Shown here one piece after another: positions 25,985 through 34,219 of a stretch of 64,000 nucleotides of DNA. How positions within the stretch are numbered: position 1 is the stretch's first letter; the number at the start of each line of letters is the position of its first letter. The position numbers were made by a program, and so were the translations under genes. Origin of the DNA: Lachnospiraceae bacterium (GTDB lineage: Bacteria > Bacillota > Clostridia > Lachnospirales > Lachnospiraceae); NCBI GenBank assembly GCA_017395635.1, contig JAFQOE010000037.1:124001-188000 (forward strand), written 5' to 3'. The notes beneath the pieces are model-generated. The model ran no database searches. It was not told where the DNA came from and was given only the letters and a program-made list of their open reading frames with translations.

Positions 25985-26483
25985 AGGCATCCTCCTTATA
26001 ATGAATCTGGTTTAAAGTAAGTACAACTAGAGGTATCCAGTTGCATTAAATCGACGTCGATGAGAGGAGCGTAGCATGTTTTTTTGAGGACAAAAATTTG
26101 AGAGTAAATAAATTTAAGGCTTTTTTGGAAATATATGGAAAAAGATTCGTTATAATGCACAAACGAAATGGAGAATAATAAGAAAATATCTTTTGAAGAT
26201 GGTGATTTTGTATAGGGATAAAGCAAAAATTCATTTTTAAAAACAAAAAATATAATAATGTACAAATTTTTATTGTTTTTGAAATTATGATGTGGTAAAT
26301 GTGACTAATTATGTTAAGAAGTGTTTAACAGAATGGCGAAAGAGTTAAATAAAAATTTCGCATAGAGTATTAGAAAAAAAGAGATAAAGATAACATTAGA
26401 AAACATAGTTTATAAATGTGGTTATTTAGAATGATGCTTAAGGCAAGAAAAGTATGAAATTTGTGTGCTATTTTATTGTGACT
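25985..26483. other. AT-rich gap, candidate control/origin region
   Basis: About 500 bp with no convincing gene; the open frames here lack ribosome-binding sites and read as low-complexity Phe/Ile/Lys. It must contain the promoter of the minus-strand replication operon. Its AT-richness and place next to the replisome organizer make it a candidate origin, but I could not identify iterons. Confidence 0.35.
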
Positions 26484-26726
26484 TCAGCGTTTGTATTCTA
26501 TGATTGCATCCATATCACAATCTAGATAATCGCATAGACGAGCAAGGACAGTGATATCTATTCTGGCAGAATCACCACGTAAAAGACGTTGTAGTACCTT
26601 GAAATCTGTGCCAGTGTCGCGTACGACCTTGTTGATAGATAATTGTTTGTCAGCAAGTAATTTTGCCAACTTGAATTCGTAGTAACCCTGTTCAATTGGG
26701 ATTTTTATAATCTTTTTATTATTCAT
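26484..26726 (-). CDS. Small Cro/cI-type regulator
   Basis: 80 residues; almost all of it is one helix-turn-helix domain of the HTH_26 kind (FKLAKLLADKQLSINKVVRDTGTDFKVLQRLLRGD...LARLCDYLDCDMDAIIEYKR). AGGAGG lies eight bases upstream. It is monocistronic, between the replication module and the cargo gene, and may regulate either. Confidence 0.85.
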   Translation of the reverse strand: MNNKKIIKIPIEQGYYEFKLAKLLADKQLSINKVVRDTGTDFKVLQRLLRGDSARIDITVLARLCDYLDCDMDAIIEYKR

Positions 26727-26866
26727 AGTGATTTCCTCCTACGAATAATATTATCTAATTTATAGGGTTTATTGACTACTGGCTGATTAACCACTAATAT
26801 TGTTAGGGAGATAAGTGTATAATTTGTCATTTTCATAAATAATATGGTAGATTAGACAATAGAAAT

Positions 26867-26897
26867 AAAAAACCGCACCCACTTATGTGGATACGGC
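26867..26897 (-). terminator. Terminator of the LRR/Fn3 gene
   Basis: On the minus strand CCGTATCCAC pairs with GTGGGTGCGG across ATAA, followed by six T. Confidence 0.88.
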
Positions 26898-26909
26898 TTT
26901 ATTATAGGT

Positions 26910-29063
26910 TTACTTTGTAATTTTTACTTTCTTGGTTACCCAAGAACTCTTCCAGGTTTTGCCACCAGCTGTCCGGTAAGCACGAATTCGAACATAGTAT
27001 GTCTTGCCTTTTGTCAAACCTTTGAACGTTTTTGTAGCCTTACCAGAAGAATTCAATTTTACTTTTCCTGACGATATTTTAACAGTCTTTTTGTTTTTGA
27101 ACTTCTCGCTGGTACTATACTGGATTTCATAATTCGTGTTGACAACCCTTTTCCATGTGATTACTATTTTCTTACCATTCTTATTCTTAACCTTTACCTT
27201 AGTAACACTCGTAAGCTTGCAAGATTTCAGCTTCTTACAACCTTTGAAAGCATTCTTTCCAAGTGTGACATTACTTGGCATGGTGACGGTTGTTAATTTA
27301 CTGCATCCTTTAAATGCATTATCACCAATTGATGTCACGTTTTTTCCGATTTTAACTGTAGTAAGTTTTTTACAATCCTTAAATGCTTCTTTTTCGATAG
27401 CGGTTACTTTTACCGTCTTTTTATGACGGTCGTTTTCGTAGGTTACAGCAGCGGGAATGGTTACCTTACTCACTGTCTTATCTACTACTCCTGTACATGT
27501 GGCTGTACCGTCTTCAATACAGTAGATAATATTGTTATAGGTAAGAGTAATGACTGCTTGACTCGAAACATTGGCAGCGGGAGTTTCCGTGGAAGTCTCT
27601 GGTTTGGTGGTTACTTCGTTTGCACTGTCAGTAGTTTCTGTCTTTGCAGAAGTGGTTGTTGTTTCTGTAGTTGGATTCATTTCAGCATAGGTAAAGATTT
27701 TTGGGATATGTCCCTCCGTTGCACATGCGCCCGTCTCAGGATTCAACCTATAGAAAGTAGGTGCAGAATTCCAATCAGAAGGAAGCAATGGATGGATACG
27801 TGTGTAAGCACCATTTTCATATATCCCACCCGTCGCATACCATACTATGCAACCATTGACAGACAATGGAGTAACATCGGAAAGTGTAGGATCCGATAGT
27901 GTCTTTATATCCGATATAGTTTGTGTATTATCTGAGTAAATAACGTAGTTTACGCCCTGTGCAGAACCACTATCCCACATGATTACATATTTATCATCTT
28001 TCCAGTGGATGATGTATGGACAGATGGTGTAAGAAGCGGATGTGTCGAGGTCGAAAGTCATAAGTTCTGTTCCAGGATCTAATGTAACAGATGTTGCAAA
28101 TGTTAAATCGGTATCGATAGAATCCTTACTTACACGTGCTAATTGAATATATGATGAATTATCCGTTTTTTCACCAAGTTTGTATTTTTCTTTCATACAT
28201 GAATAAGCAATTAAATAATGGTCTTGTGCCACCATTAAGCCTCCTACTGTTATACCTGTAAAGTTTGCAGATGTTTCTCCATGGTCTGGAAGTCTATATA
28301 TAGATGAACGACATCCATAATCCTTGGAACCCCACTTGACCCTGGTTCTTGCAATGCCTATACCTCGTGGACTGTTATCACTATGCTTAACTGTTACTAA
28401 ACTGTCTGCATCGTAAGTGATATAGCTACTCATACGGTGACTTGTTACTTCTCCAACTGCACTTTTAGTTAGAGTATTATTCGCACTATCAAACTCCAAG
28501 CAGATTGAAAACTCATGACCATTCGAGCGCGTTTCGGTTGCTTCAATATAGAGAATATCCCCATTTTCAGCAAAGTCTGTCACATCCTGACGTCCGATTC
28601 CACGTGCGGTGCTCTGGTAATAGTACTTACCAAGTTCAGTCCAATACTTGTCGTATTTTACAACACAGCACGTATTAGCAGTGGATGTTTCAGTTGATGG
28701 ACGATCAATACCATATACCAAAAAGTTATATGTAGCCCCCATGTAGGAACCCATATAACAGTTTAATGGCATGGAGTCAATCTTCTTCGAGCTAGTAATC
28801 TTGAATGAACCATCATATGTCTCAATCACTACCTCTGAACCGGTATATTCTACTCTTGTATAAACACCAGCATTGTAATATAATTCAGAGTAATCGGTGT
28901 TTGACCAGTCGCCATAGTAGTTATGAGTGTAACGATTAGCTGATTTGGTAGGTGCTAAATCAGTAGCCCATGAGAATACCGATGCAGATGAATTTATCCC
29001 AGTAAATAATACACATACCACCATTAAGAGTATAAAAAATGTATATTCTTTTGTTTTTTTCAT
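26910..29063 (-). CDS. Secreted LRR (BspA-like) and fibronectin III surface protein
   Basis: 717 residues from the ATG at 29063 (AAAGGAAG upstream). A signal peptide (KKTKEYTFFILLMVVCVLF, cleavage after SSAS) precedes a beta-rich domain of about 430 residues with repeated Tyr/Trp strands, possibly a propeller. Then come a Thr/Glu-rich linker (about 460-500), two or three BspA-type leucine-rich repeats (IEKEAFKDCKKLTTVKIG, IGDNAFKGCSKLTTVTMP) and a C-terminal Fn3 domain ending in VKITK. No LPXTG or membrane anchor is present. It is the largest gene of the mobile element and not needed for transfer, so it is likely cargo acting outside the cell. Confidence 0.82.
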   Translation of the reverse strand: MKKTKEYTFFILLMVVCVLFTGINSSASVFSWATDLAPTKSANRYTHNYYGDWSNTDYSELYYNAGVYTRVEYTGSEVVIETYDGSFKITSSKKIDSMPLNCYMGSYMGATYNFLVYGIDRPSTETSTANTCCVVKYDKYWTELGKYYYQSTARGIGRQDVTDFAENGDILYIEATETRSNGHEFSICLEFDSANNTLTKSAVGEVTSHRMSSYITYDADSLVTVKHSDNSPRGIGIARTRVKWGSKDYGCRSSIYRLPDHGETSANFTGITVGGLMVAQDHYLIAYSCMKEKYKLGEKTDNSSYIQLARVSKDSIDTDLTFATSVTLDPGTELMTFDLDTSASYTICPYIIHWKDDKYVIMWDSGSAQGVNYVIYSDNTQTISDIKTLSDPTLSDVTPLSVNGCIVWYATGGIYENGAYTRIHPLLPSDWNSAPTFYRLNPETGACATEGHIPKIFTYAEMNPTTETTTTSAKTETTDSANEVTTKPETSTETPAANVSSQAVITLTYNNIIYCIEDGTATCTGVVDKTVSKVTIPAAVTYENDRHKKTVKVTAIEKEAFKDCKKLTTVKIGKNVTSIGDNAFKGCSKLTTVTMPSNVTLGKNAFKGCKKLKSCKLTSVTKVKVKNKNGKKIVITWKRVVNTNYEIQYSTSEKFKNKKTVKISSGKVKLNSSGKATKTFKGLTKGKTYYVRIRAYRTAGGKTWKSSWVTKKVKITK

Positions 29064-29100
29064 AACAGTCACTTCCTTTTAAATAATATGTAATGGTTAC

Positions 29101-29835
29101 CTAGTCAGTAGCTTTCTCTTTTAGTAGTTCGTAATAAGTGTTGATTTGTGATGCATACTCAGAAGACGCATCATCTTGGTCTGGGTGAAAAGCCTTCATT
29201 AAGCGTTTGTACTGTGTTTTTAATTCGCTCATGGTAAATGGTTCTGATACCATAAATAATGTTTTTGCTTTTTCATAATCCGAAATAACAGAAGAGTTAT
29301 TTGATTGTCCTGTTTGGTATTGAGCGTTGGATTTATTTTCTTGATTGTAGTTTTTGGATGAACCATACTCACTTTTTGCTAAACGCTCATAATGTGCAAT
29401 CTTTTTGTCAAACTTTTTACTTGCTATCTGTGTTGCGCGTTCATAACCGAATAATTCCTCTAATTCTTCTATTTTATCTAGTTTTAGAGCCATATAATAC
29501 ATCATCCATTGTTCGTTAGTGCGTGAAAGCATATCATGCAACATGTAAAATGGAAGTGTAATAATTTGCACTAGCAATAGAATAATCATTATAGGAATAC
29601 TAGCAAATTTTCTTACAAGTAATGTTGCGATTATGATTAATACGATTAATACAATCCAATCTGTTAGATTACCTGGTCCACCAGAATCAATAAGTTCATA
29701 TGCTACATAAATAAGCCAAATGGCTACGGCTATGGTTTTACTTGTATCATTTTGCACCCATTGAGCGGCTACAATATATATCTTGTGTCCGGGGAGTGTA
29801 AGTATTTTTCCTATGTTTTTAAGTTTTTCTTTCAT
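29101..29835 (-). CDS. Membrane protein with C-terminal J domain
   Basis: 244 residues. Two or three transmembrane helices (about 35-55, 60-100) precede a charged middle and a Gln/Asn/Ser-rich linker. The C-terminal 65 residues form a J domain: SEPFTMSELKTQYKRLMKAFHPDQDD with the HPD tripeptide intact. J domains stimulate Hsp70 (DnaK). A membrane-tethered J protein inside a mobilizable element is unusual; it could recruit host DnaK to a membrane complex, perhaps the relaxosome/coupling protein. The role is inference. Confidence 0.8.
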   Translation of the reverse strand: MKEKLKNIGKILTLPGHKIYIVAAQWVQNDTSKTIAVAIWLIYVAYELIDSGGPGNLTDWIVLIVLIIIATLLVRKFASIPIMIILLLVQIITLPFYMLHDMLSRTNEQWMMYYMALKLDKIEELEELFGYERATQIASKKFDKKIAHYERLAKSEYGSSKNYNQENKSNAQYQTGQSNNSSVISDYEKAKTLFMVSEPFTMSELKTQYKRLMKAFHPDQDDASSEYASQINTYYELLKEKATD

Positions 29836-29936
29836 TTCTTGATAATCCTTTCATGATGTTACATATATTGTACTGGTTATATAACCAGTAGTCAATTTAT
29901 AAATTAAACAAAACAATGAAAATTTTCTTGTATAAA

Positions 29937-31721
29937 TTATCTGGATAAATGAGATTTCGAGTGCTTCTTTTCAGGTGATAGGAGTGTTTCGGTAGAAGGT
30001 GAGCTATCATGTGCTTTATCAAATTCTTTTGCTAAATGGTTGTAGGTAGCAAGCTCCAATGGTGAACCTATATTATTTTGAAGGTTTTTTGTGGTAATAG
30101 AATGATATTCTTTACGAATTTGCATCCGTGCAATTTGAAATTGCTGTTCATAATCTTTCGGAATGTCAGAAAGAAGAATATTATATTCTGCTTCTAAAGA
30201 TGAATTGTCGGTTTCTAATGTTTCGATATTGTAAGTATGAAGAGTGATTTTTTCTTCTTGCTTTTGTAATAGTGCTTTCTTTTTTTCATAATCTATTTCT
30301 GAAGAAAAATTATAATGATGTAATGTATCTGAAAGATAAAGGTTGCGGTTATTTATTTTCTGATGCTCTGCTAAGATATCCATTTGAAGCTGTTCTTTTT
30401 TAGAGTGTTCATAAAAAGAACAGTTTTTTAACACTAGTTCCTTATTGGCTATAATGGAAGTGGACTGTTGATTTGCCTTTAGAACCTTTGCTTTGATGGA
30501 TTCAAATTGATGTACTGCATCTGCAAAATCAGAAATTGTTTCTGATATCAAACGTTTTTGTTTGTTGTAATGATATTGCAGATAATGATTGTTTATGATT
30601 TTACTTCTGATTAGTTCAATTTGTCTTGCAAAGCGTTCAATTATTTCGGTTGCCTGTTTTGTTAATTCCTCTAATTTTTCCTGTATTTCTTTGACAAATT
30701 GGTTGTGTTTACGAATGTCGTCTAAGATATCTATTTGTGTTGGCACCTGAATCTTATCTGATTCTACTCCTTTTTTTACGTTATCGTTGTATATTTTTTG
30801 CATTAAAATATTACCTTTTGAAGCGTGGAGTGGTATTTCATATACTTTTCCTTGGTCTTTATAGGAGCGAGCATCTAAAGGTGTTGCCTTGATTCCGTAT
30901 TGAATAAATTTTGTATTTACATGGTCTACCCATTTTTGTCGCCATTCAAATACTGTGTCTGGATTGTTCCAATAAGCAAGAGCTGGATGCTGTCTGCCGA
31001 ATTTGGCTTGCTTGGGTGCATTATTAATAGATTTGATTCCTTGAACACGAGCATCACTTCTAGGTAGCCAATATTTTTTATCACCAATTTGATAATGGTA
31101 TTGTTTTTGCCATCCATCAAGTTCTGCTTGTTTCATTTCTGCAGGAGTAAATTCGCGTTCTTCTCCGTCCTTAATTGCTAAGTAAAGCGTGGTGGTTTTC
31201 TTTTCCCATTTCCCATTTTTATCCATTGGTCGCTTTGTGAGTAGGATGTGGACGTGAGGGTTACGAAAAATCATTTCTTCTACATTTTTAGTAGGATTAC
31301 CATTCTTATCAATAGGTTGTCGGTTTGAATTTGTTACAGGTGGATTATGAATAGCGATATCCGCACACATACCTGTGGAAATGAATGTACTGTCTACATA
31401 TTCTCTAACTAATTCTAATTGTTGTTCAAAACTTAATTCAATTGGAAGTGCAAATAAGATATCGCTTGCCAATTGTGATGTCGTAGATTTTTCTACGGAT
31501 TCAATTGCGTTCCATAGTGTGGAACGGTCAAAATATTCCCTTGGCGCATTATCTGGTAATCGGATTTCTTTATGAAGAATCCATTTTTTTCTTGTAAAGT
31601 CGTATGTAACTCCATCATAATTATTTGTTATTTTTTCAGCAGAACGATATGCGGTTGCTGCCACAGCAGAGCGACCTTCTCCACGAGTAATATTTTTAAT
31701 TTTAAAATTAGCGATTGCCAT
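29937..31721 (-). CDS. mobA: MobA/MobL family relaxase (MOBQ)
   Basis: 594 residues. The N-terminal relaxase domain has the catalytic-tyrosine region AAATAYRSAEKI (Tyr25), a conserved His125 in IAIHNPPVTN, and the metal-binding HVHILLT at 156-162 (preceded by FRNP). The C-terminal 250 residues are predicted coiled coil, without an obvious primase or helicase domain. It would nick oriT and pilot the strand. The oriT-like hairpin lies about 55 bp upstream of its start. GGGAG precedes ATG. Confidence 0.93.
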   Translation of the reverse strand: MAIANFKIKNITRGEGRSAVAATAYRSAEKITNNYDGVTYDFTRKKWILHKEIRLPDNAPREYFDRSTLWNAIESVEKSTTSQLASDILFALPIELSFEQQLELVREYVDSTFISTGMCADIAIHNPPVTNSNRQPIDKNGNPTKNVEEMIFRNPHVHILLTKRPMDKNGKWEKKTTTLYLAIKDGEEREFTPAEMKQAELDGWQKQYHYQIGDKKYWLPRSDARVQGIKSINNAPKQAKFGRQHPALAYWNNPDTVFEWRQKWVDHVNTKFIQYGIKATPLDARSYKDQGKVYEIPLHASKGNILMQKIYNDNVKKGVESDKIQVPTQIDILDDIRKHNQFVKEIQEKLEELTKQATEIIERFARQIELIRSKIINNHYLQYHYNKQKRLISETISDFADAVHQFESIKAKVLKANQQSTSIIANKELVLKNCSFYEHSKKEQLQMDILAEHQKINNRNLYLSDTLHHYNFSSEIDYEKKKALLQKQEEKITLHTYNIETLETDNSSLEAEYNILLSDIPKDYEQQFQIARMQIRKEYHSITTKNLQNNIGSPLELATYNHLAKEFDKAHDSSPSTETLLSPEKKHSKSHLSR

Positions 31722-31769
31722 AATATCAATCTCCCTTCCTCAAAGACTATTAGTTTATGAAACAGAAAA

Positions 31770-31815
31770 GGGAAGGGCACGTTACACCAGAATCACAAGT
31801 GATTCTGTAACGTGC
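31770..31815 (-). other. Candidate origin of transfer (oriT) with nic site
   Basis: On the minus strand an inverted repeat (GCACGTTACAGAATCAC ... GTGATTCTGGTGTAACGTGC, 17 paired bases, 3-nt bulge) runs directly into GTAACGTGCCCTTCCC at 31785-31770. That resembles the MOBQ nick region TAAnTGCGCCCT of RSF1010 and pIP501 oriT, which also follows an inverted repeat. Its position beside a MobA/MobL gene supports the call. Confidence 0.65.
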
Positions 31816-31832
31816 TCTGCCGAGAGCCCCTT

Positions 31833-32072
31833 TCAGGGGGACTCCTGCGGAGAGCTTTCTGCTCCATGCAAACTGTTGAATGCCTGTCGCAGAACATTGC
31901 GGAACTCTTCCTCGGTGAGAAATTCTGCATTTGGTACAAAGGATTCCGCAATAGCACCGCGAACAATGAGTCTGTGGGTACGTTTCTTTTTTGCCAATAC
32001 TTTGTCGCGGTTTTCTTGCATCTTTTGTCTGTGGTATTCCTGTTTCTTTTGAATTGCTTCTAGTTCGTTCAT
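31833..32072 (-). CDS. DUF3847 small mobilization-region protein
   Basis: 79 residues from the ATG at 32072 (AAAGGAG upstream; the frame is open further but the extension is Asn/Thr-rich and overlaps the ArdC-like gene). It starts with a Lys/Glu/Gln coiled coil (LEAIQKKQEYHRQKMQENRDKV) followed by HRLIVRGAIAESFVPNAEFLTEEEF. This fits DUF3847, found beside MobA/MobL relaxases on Firmicutes elements, probably a relaxosome accessory protein. It lies 13 bp after the ArdC-like gene and ends 17 bp before the oriT hairpin. Confidence 0.75.
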   Translation of the reverse strand: MNELEAIQKKQEYHRQKMQENRDKVLAKKKRTHRLIVRGAIAESFVPNAEFLTEEEFRNVLRQAFNSLHGAESSPQESP

Positions 32073-32085
32073 AGCGTACTCCTTT

Positions 32086-33120
32086 CTAACGGCGTTTATA
32101 TGTAGACTTATTGTATTGTTTTGATTGGGAATGGTTTTGATTGTCTGAGCGAGAAGAATAATAAAAGTTCTTTTCGGCGATTGCCTTTGATTTGGTGTTG
32201 GTTTGTTTTTTGTCAATGACTTGATATAATTGCAATTTGTCACTAATGCCTTTGATGATATTAGAAGCTGTTTTTTGTATGGTAGTCATACTCATTTTCA
32301 ACTCGTCTAATTCCTTGCCAGAACTCCATCCGGCAATATAACCAAAAGAAAAGTCAGAGGTGTCGAGTCCAAAATGTTTGCAAACTGTATAGGCGATACT
32401 TTCTGCTTGTACTTCCATTGTCTGACGGTTAAGTGAGTCTGTGGATTCTTTGTTAGGGGTCACATCATGTAACAAGGCATGACTTAATTCGTGGATAGAA
32501 GTTTTAAGGGTCTGCATTTGGCTCATATCGTTGCGGAGGACAATTTTCTTTTCTTCTAAGTCGTAATAGCCATTTACACCCTTAGCAGTATCACCATAGG
32601 TAATAAGAACAGGAGAAATTTCCTGTATGGCTTTTATAAAATCATTGTACTCATCCACTGTGCCTGTGAGTTCCTTTGTCATAGATGGCAATTCTTTTCC
32701 TTCTGTCTGGGAAATATCAAAAACAGTAACCACCTTAAATGCAGGAATTGTAACTTCCGCTAATTCCATAACGGGTCTTCCTTTGTTATCATAGACAGGT
32801 TGGTTGGTCTTTGAATCAATCTTTGGAACTTCTCTTTGTGTCTTATAAGGAGAGGGAGCGATAATCTTAATTCCTTTTTCTCCTTTTTTTACAGTGCGGT
32901 CAAAATTCCGTTTCCATGCATCAAATCCGGCGACATGGGTAGCTTCTGGATTTTGCATATAGATAAGCATAGAGTTGTTGAAACTATAATTATGGAAACG
33001 TTGCATAACATCTAAGTACTCCTTGTATCGGTCACTTTCAAGAAGATTAACTAATTCTGCTTCTAGGTTCTCAATTATTTTCGTTACTGGATTTTCTTGT
33101 GTCTGTGTGGTTTCGTTCAT
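32086..33120 (-). CDS. ArdC-like antirestriction/ssDNA-binding metalloprotease-fold protein
   Basis: 344 residues. The N-terminal part (YLDVMQRFHNYSFNNSMLIYMQNPEATHVAGFDAWKR ... VKKGEKGIKIIAP, about 35-90) is the ArdC ssDNA-binding domain. The second part has an intact zinc-protease motif HELSH at 210-214 with a downstream Glu in AESIAYTVC. ArdC-type proteins protect incoming DNA from restriction. A basic Gln/Ser/Lys tail ends the protein. AAAGGAG precedes ATG. Confidence 0.85.
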   Translation of the reverse strand: MNETTQTQENPVTKIIENLEAELVNLLESDRYKEYLDVMQRFHNYSFNNSMLIYMQNPEATHVAGFDAWKRNFDRTVKKGEKGIKIIAPSPYKTQREVPKIDSKTNQPVYDNKGRPVMELAEVTIPAFKVVTVFDISQTEGKELPSMTKELTGTVDEYNDFIKAIQEISPVLITYGDTAKGVNGYYDLEEKKIVLRNDMSQMQTLKTSIHELSHALLHDVTPNKESTDSLNRQTMEVQAESIAYTVCKHFGLDTSDFSFGYIAGWSSGKELDELKMSMTTIQKTASNIIKGISDKLQLYQVIDKKQTNTKSKAIAEKNFYYSSRSDNQNHSQSKQYNKSTYKRR

Positions 33121-33244
33121 AGGTCTTCACTCCTTTGTCTTGTGGCAAATAAGCATAGTCAAAGTGTCCGTTCTTTCCTGTTACCGAGTGGGTTAGTTGT
33201 CGGAACATGGTATAACAATCCTTTGTGTCAATTAGATTACTCAT
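33071..33244 (-). CDS. Small hypothetical protein of the mobile element (57 residues)
   Basis: 57 codons with a strong AAAGGAG site seven bases before the ATG at 33244. The product MSNLIDTKDCYTMFRQLTHS... GKNGHFDYAYLPQDKGVKTY is compositionally normal for about 42 residues; the last 15 overlap the start of the ArdC-like gene in another frame. The overlap of 50 bp is large but would couple the two. It may be a real leader gene or a truncated relic. No family recognised. Confidence 0.5.
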   Translation of the reverse strand: MSNLIDTKDCYTMFRQLTHSVTGKNGHFDYAYLPQDKGVKTYERNHTDTRKSSNENN

Positions 33245-33259
33245 AGTGATTCTCCTTTC

Positions 33260-34216
33260 CTAGTGGGTTCTTCCCTGTGATTTGCTTTTTTCCATAGACT
33301 GCTCGGATATTTGCAGACGGTTTCTTGCAAAGTCAACGGATTTTGTTTCGCCATCGTAATGGTATACTTCATCGGATAACCAGTCATTATTGATTAACAC
33401 AGTCTGGTTGGCGTCTTTTACCAGTTCTTCTAAGGAGTCAATATCTTGCATCTGGCTTTCCGCCACAAGAACCAGCTCGTGACGAGAAGAGGGGAGAATC
33501 GCAAAGTTTTCTCCAATGGTTTCGTAAGCCTTCTGTAAGGCATCCTTTGAATAAATGGTATATGCACCTTCCATACCAGTATCATTGGAAAGGACATATA
33601 AAAGGTCTCTTCCGTCAAGTTCCTGTTCTAGTTCTTCCATAAAATCATCTGGTGCGCCTTGTTTTCTTATAATGTCAAAAATCACCTGATGCATTGGTGT
33701 TACGGTCACTTCCTGCTTGTCTGTGTTCTTTTGTGCCAGTTCCAAAATTTCTTCAGGCGTAAGGGCGAGTAGTTGACAAATGTCCTTTGTAACAAGAAAA
33801 CTTCCATTTTCCTCTACACGCCATCTTGCAACGATTGCCAAATCCAAGAATGGTAGGTATGGAGCATCTTTTAACAAGTGTTCGTTGGATGCCTTATTTA
33901 GAATACTACAATATAGATTTTTTTTTGCAGATTCCAATGTGATTTCTGGTTTTGATGGTAGGTGCTTGAAGTTTTCCGCTAAGGACTGGGAAACAGCACT
34001 GAAAACAAATTGTGGAGCGTGACCGGCACGGTACAACTCGTACGATTGCTCTGGGTAAATGATGGGTGCCATTGTACCATCTAGTGGTCTGACAATGAGA
34101 GAGTCAATGGCAACGTTTGTTTTGTTACTCACCCTTAATGCATATTCGTATTCGCTTTCAGGAAAGTCCTGTTTTAAATAGTTAATGAGTTGCTCTTTAA
34201 ATTCTTCGTAGTTCAT
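33260..34216 (-). CDS. DUF5688 family protein
   Basis: 318 residues, matching by eye the DUF5688 proteins common on Lachnospiraceae elements: N-terminal Asn/Lys-containing segment (RVSNKTNVAIDSLIVRPL... APIIYPEQSYELYRAG), then a middle part with VTPMHQVIFDIIRKQGAPDDFMEELEQ, and SSRHELVLVAESQMQDIDSLEELV near the C-terminus. The last region resembles proteins that assess gene products under stress, but the function is unknown. It lies between the ArdC-like gene and the coupling protein, with three bases to the latter. GGAGGA precedes ATG. Confidence 0.75.
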   Translation of the reverse strand: MNYEEFKEQLINYLKQDFPESEYEYALRVSNKTNVAIDSLIVRPLDGTMAPIIYPEQSYELYRAGHAPQFVFSAVSQSLAENFKHLPSKPEITLESAKKNLYCSILNKASNEHLLKDAPYLPFLDLAIVARWRVEENGSFLVTKDICQLLALTPEEILELAQKNTDKQEVTVTPMHQVIFDIIRKQGAPDDFMEELEQELDGRDLLYVLSNDTGMEGAYTIYSKDALQKAYETIGENFAILPSSRHELVLVAESQMQDIDSLEELVKDANQTVLINNDWLSDEVYHYDGETKSVDFARNRLQISEQSMEKSKSQGRTH

Positions 34217-34219
34217 GGG

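Noticed and set aside
25996..26265. Minus-strand open frame of 89 codons in the AT-rich gap of the element
   Set aside because: Phe/Ile/Ser-rich low-complexity translation, no ribosome-binding site, and it runs into the start region of the next gene.
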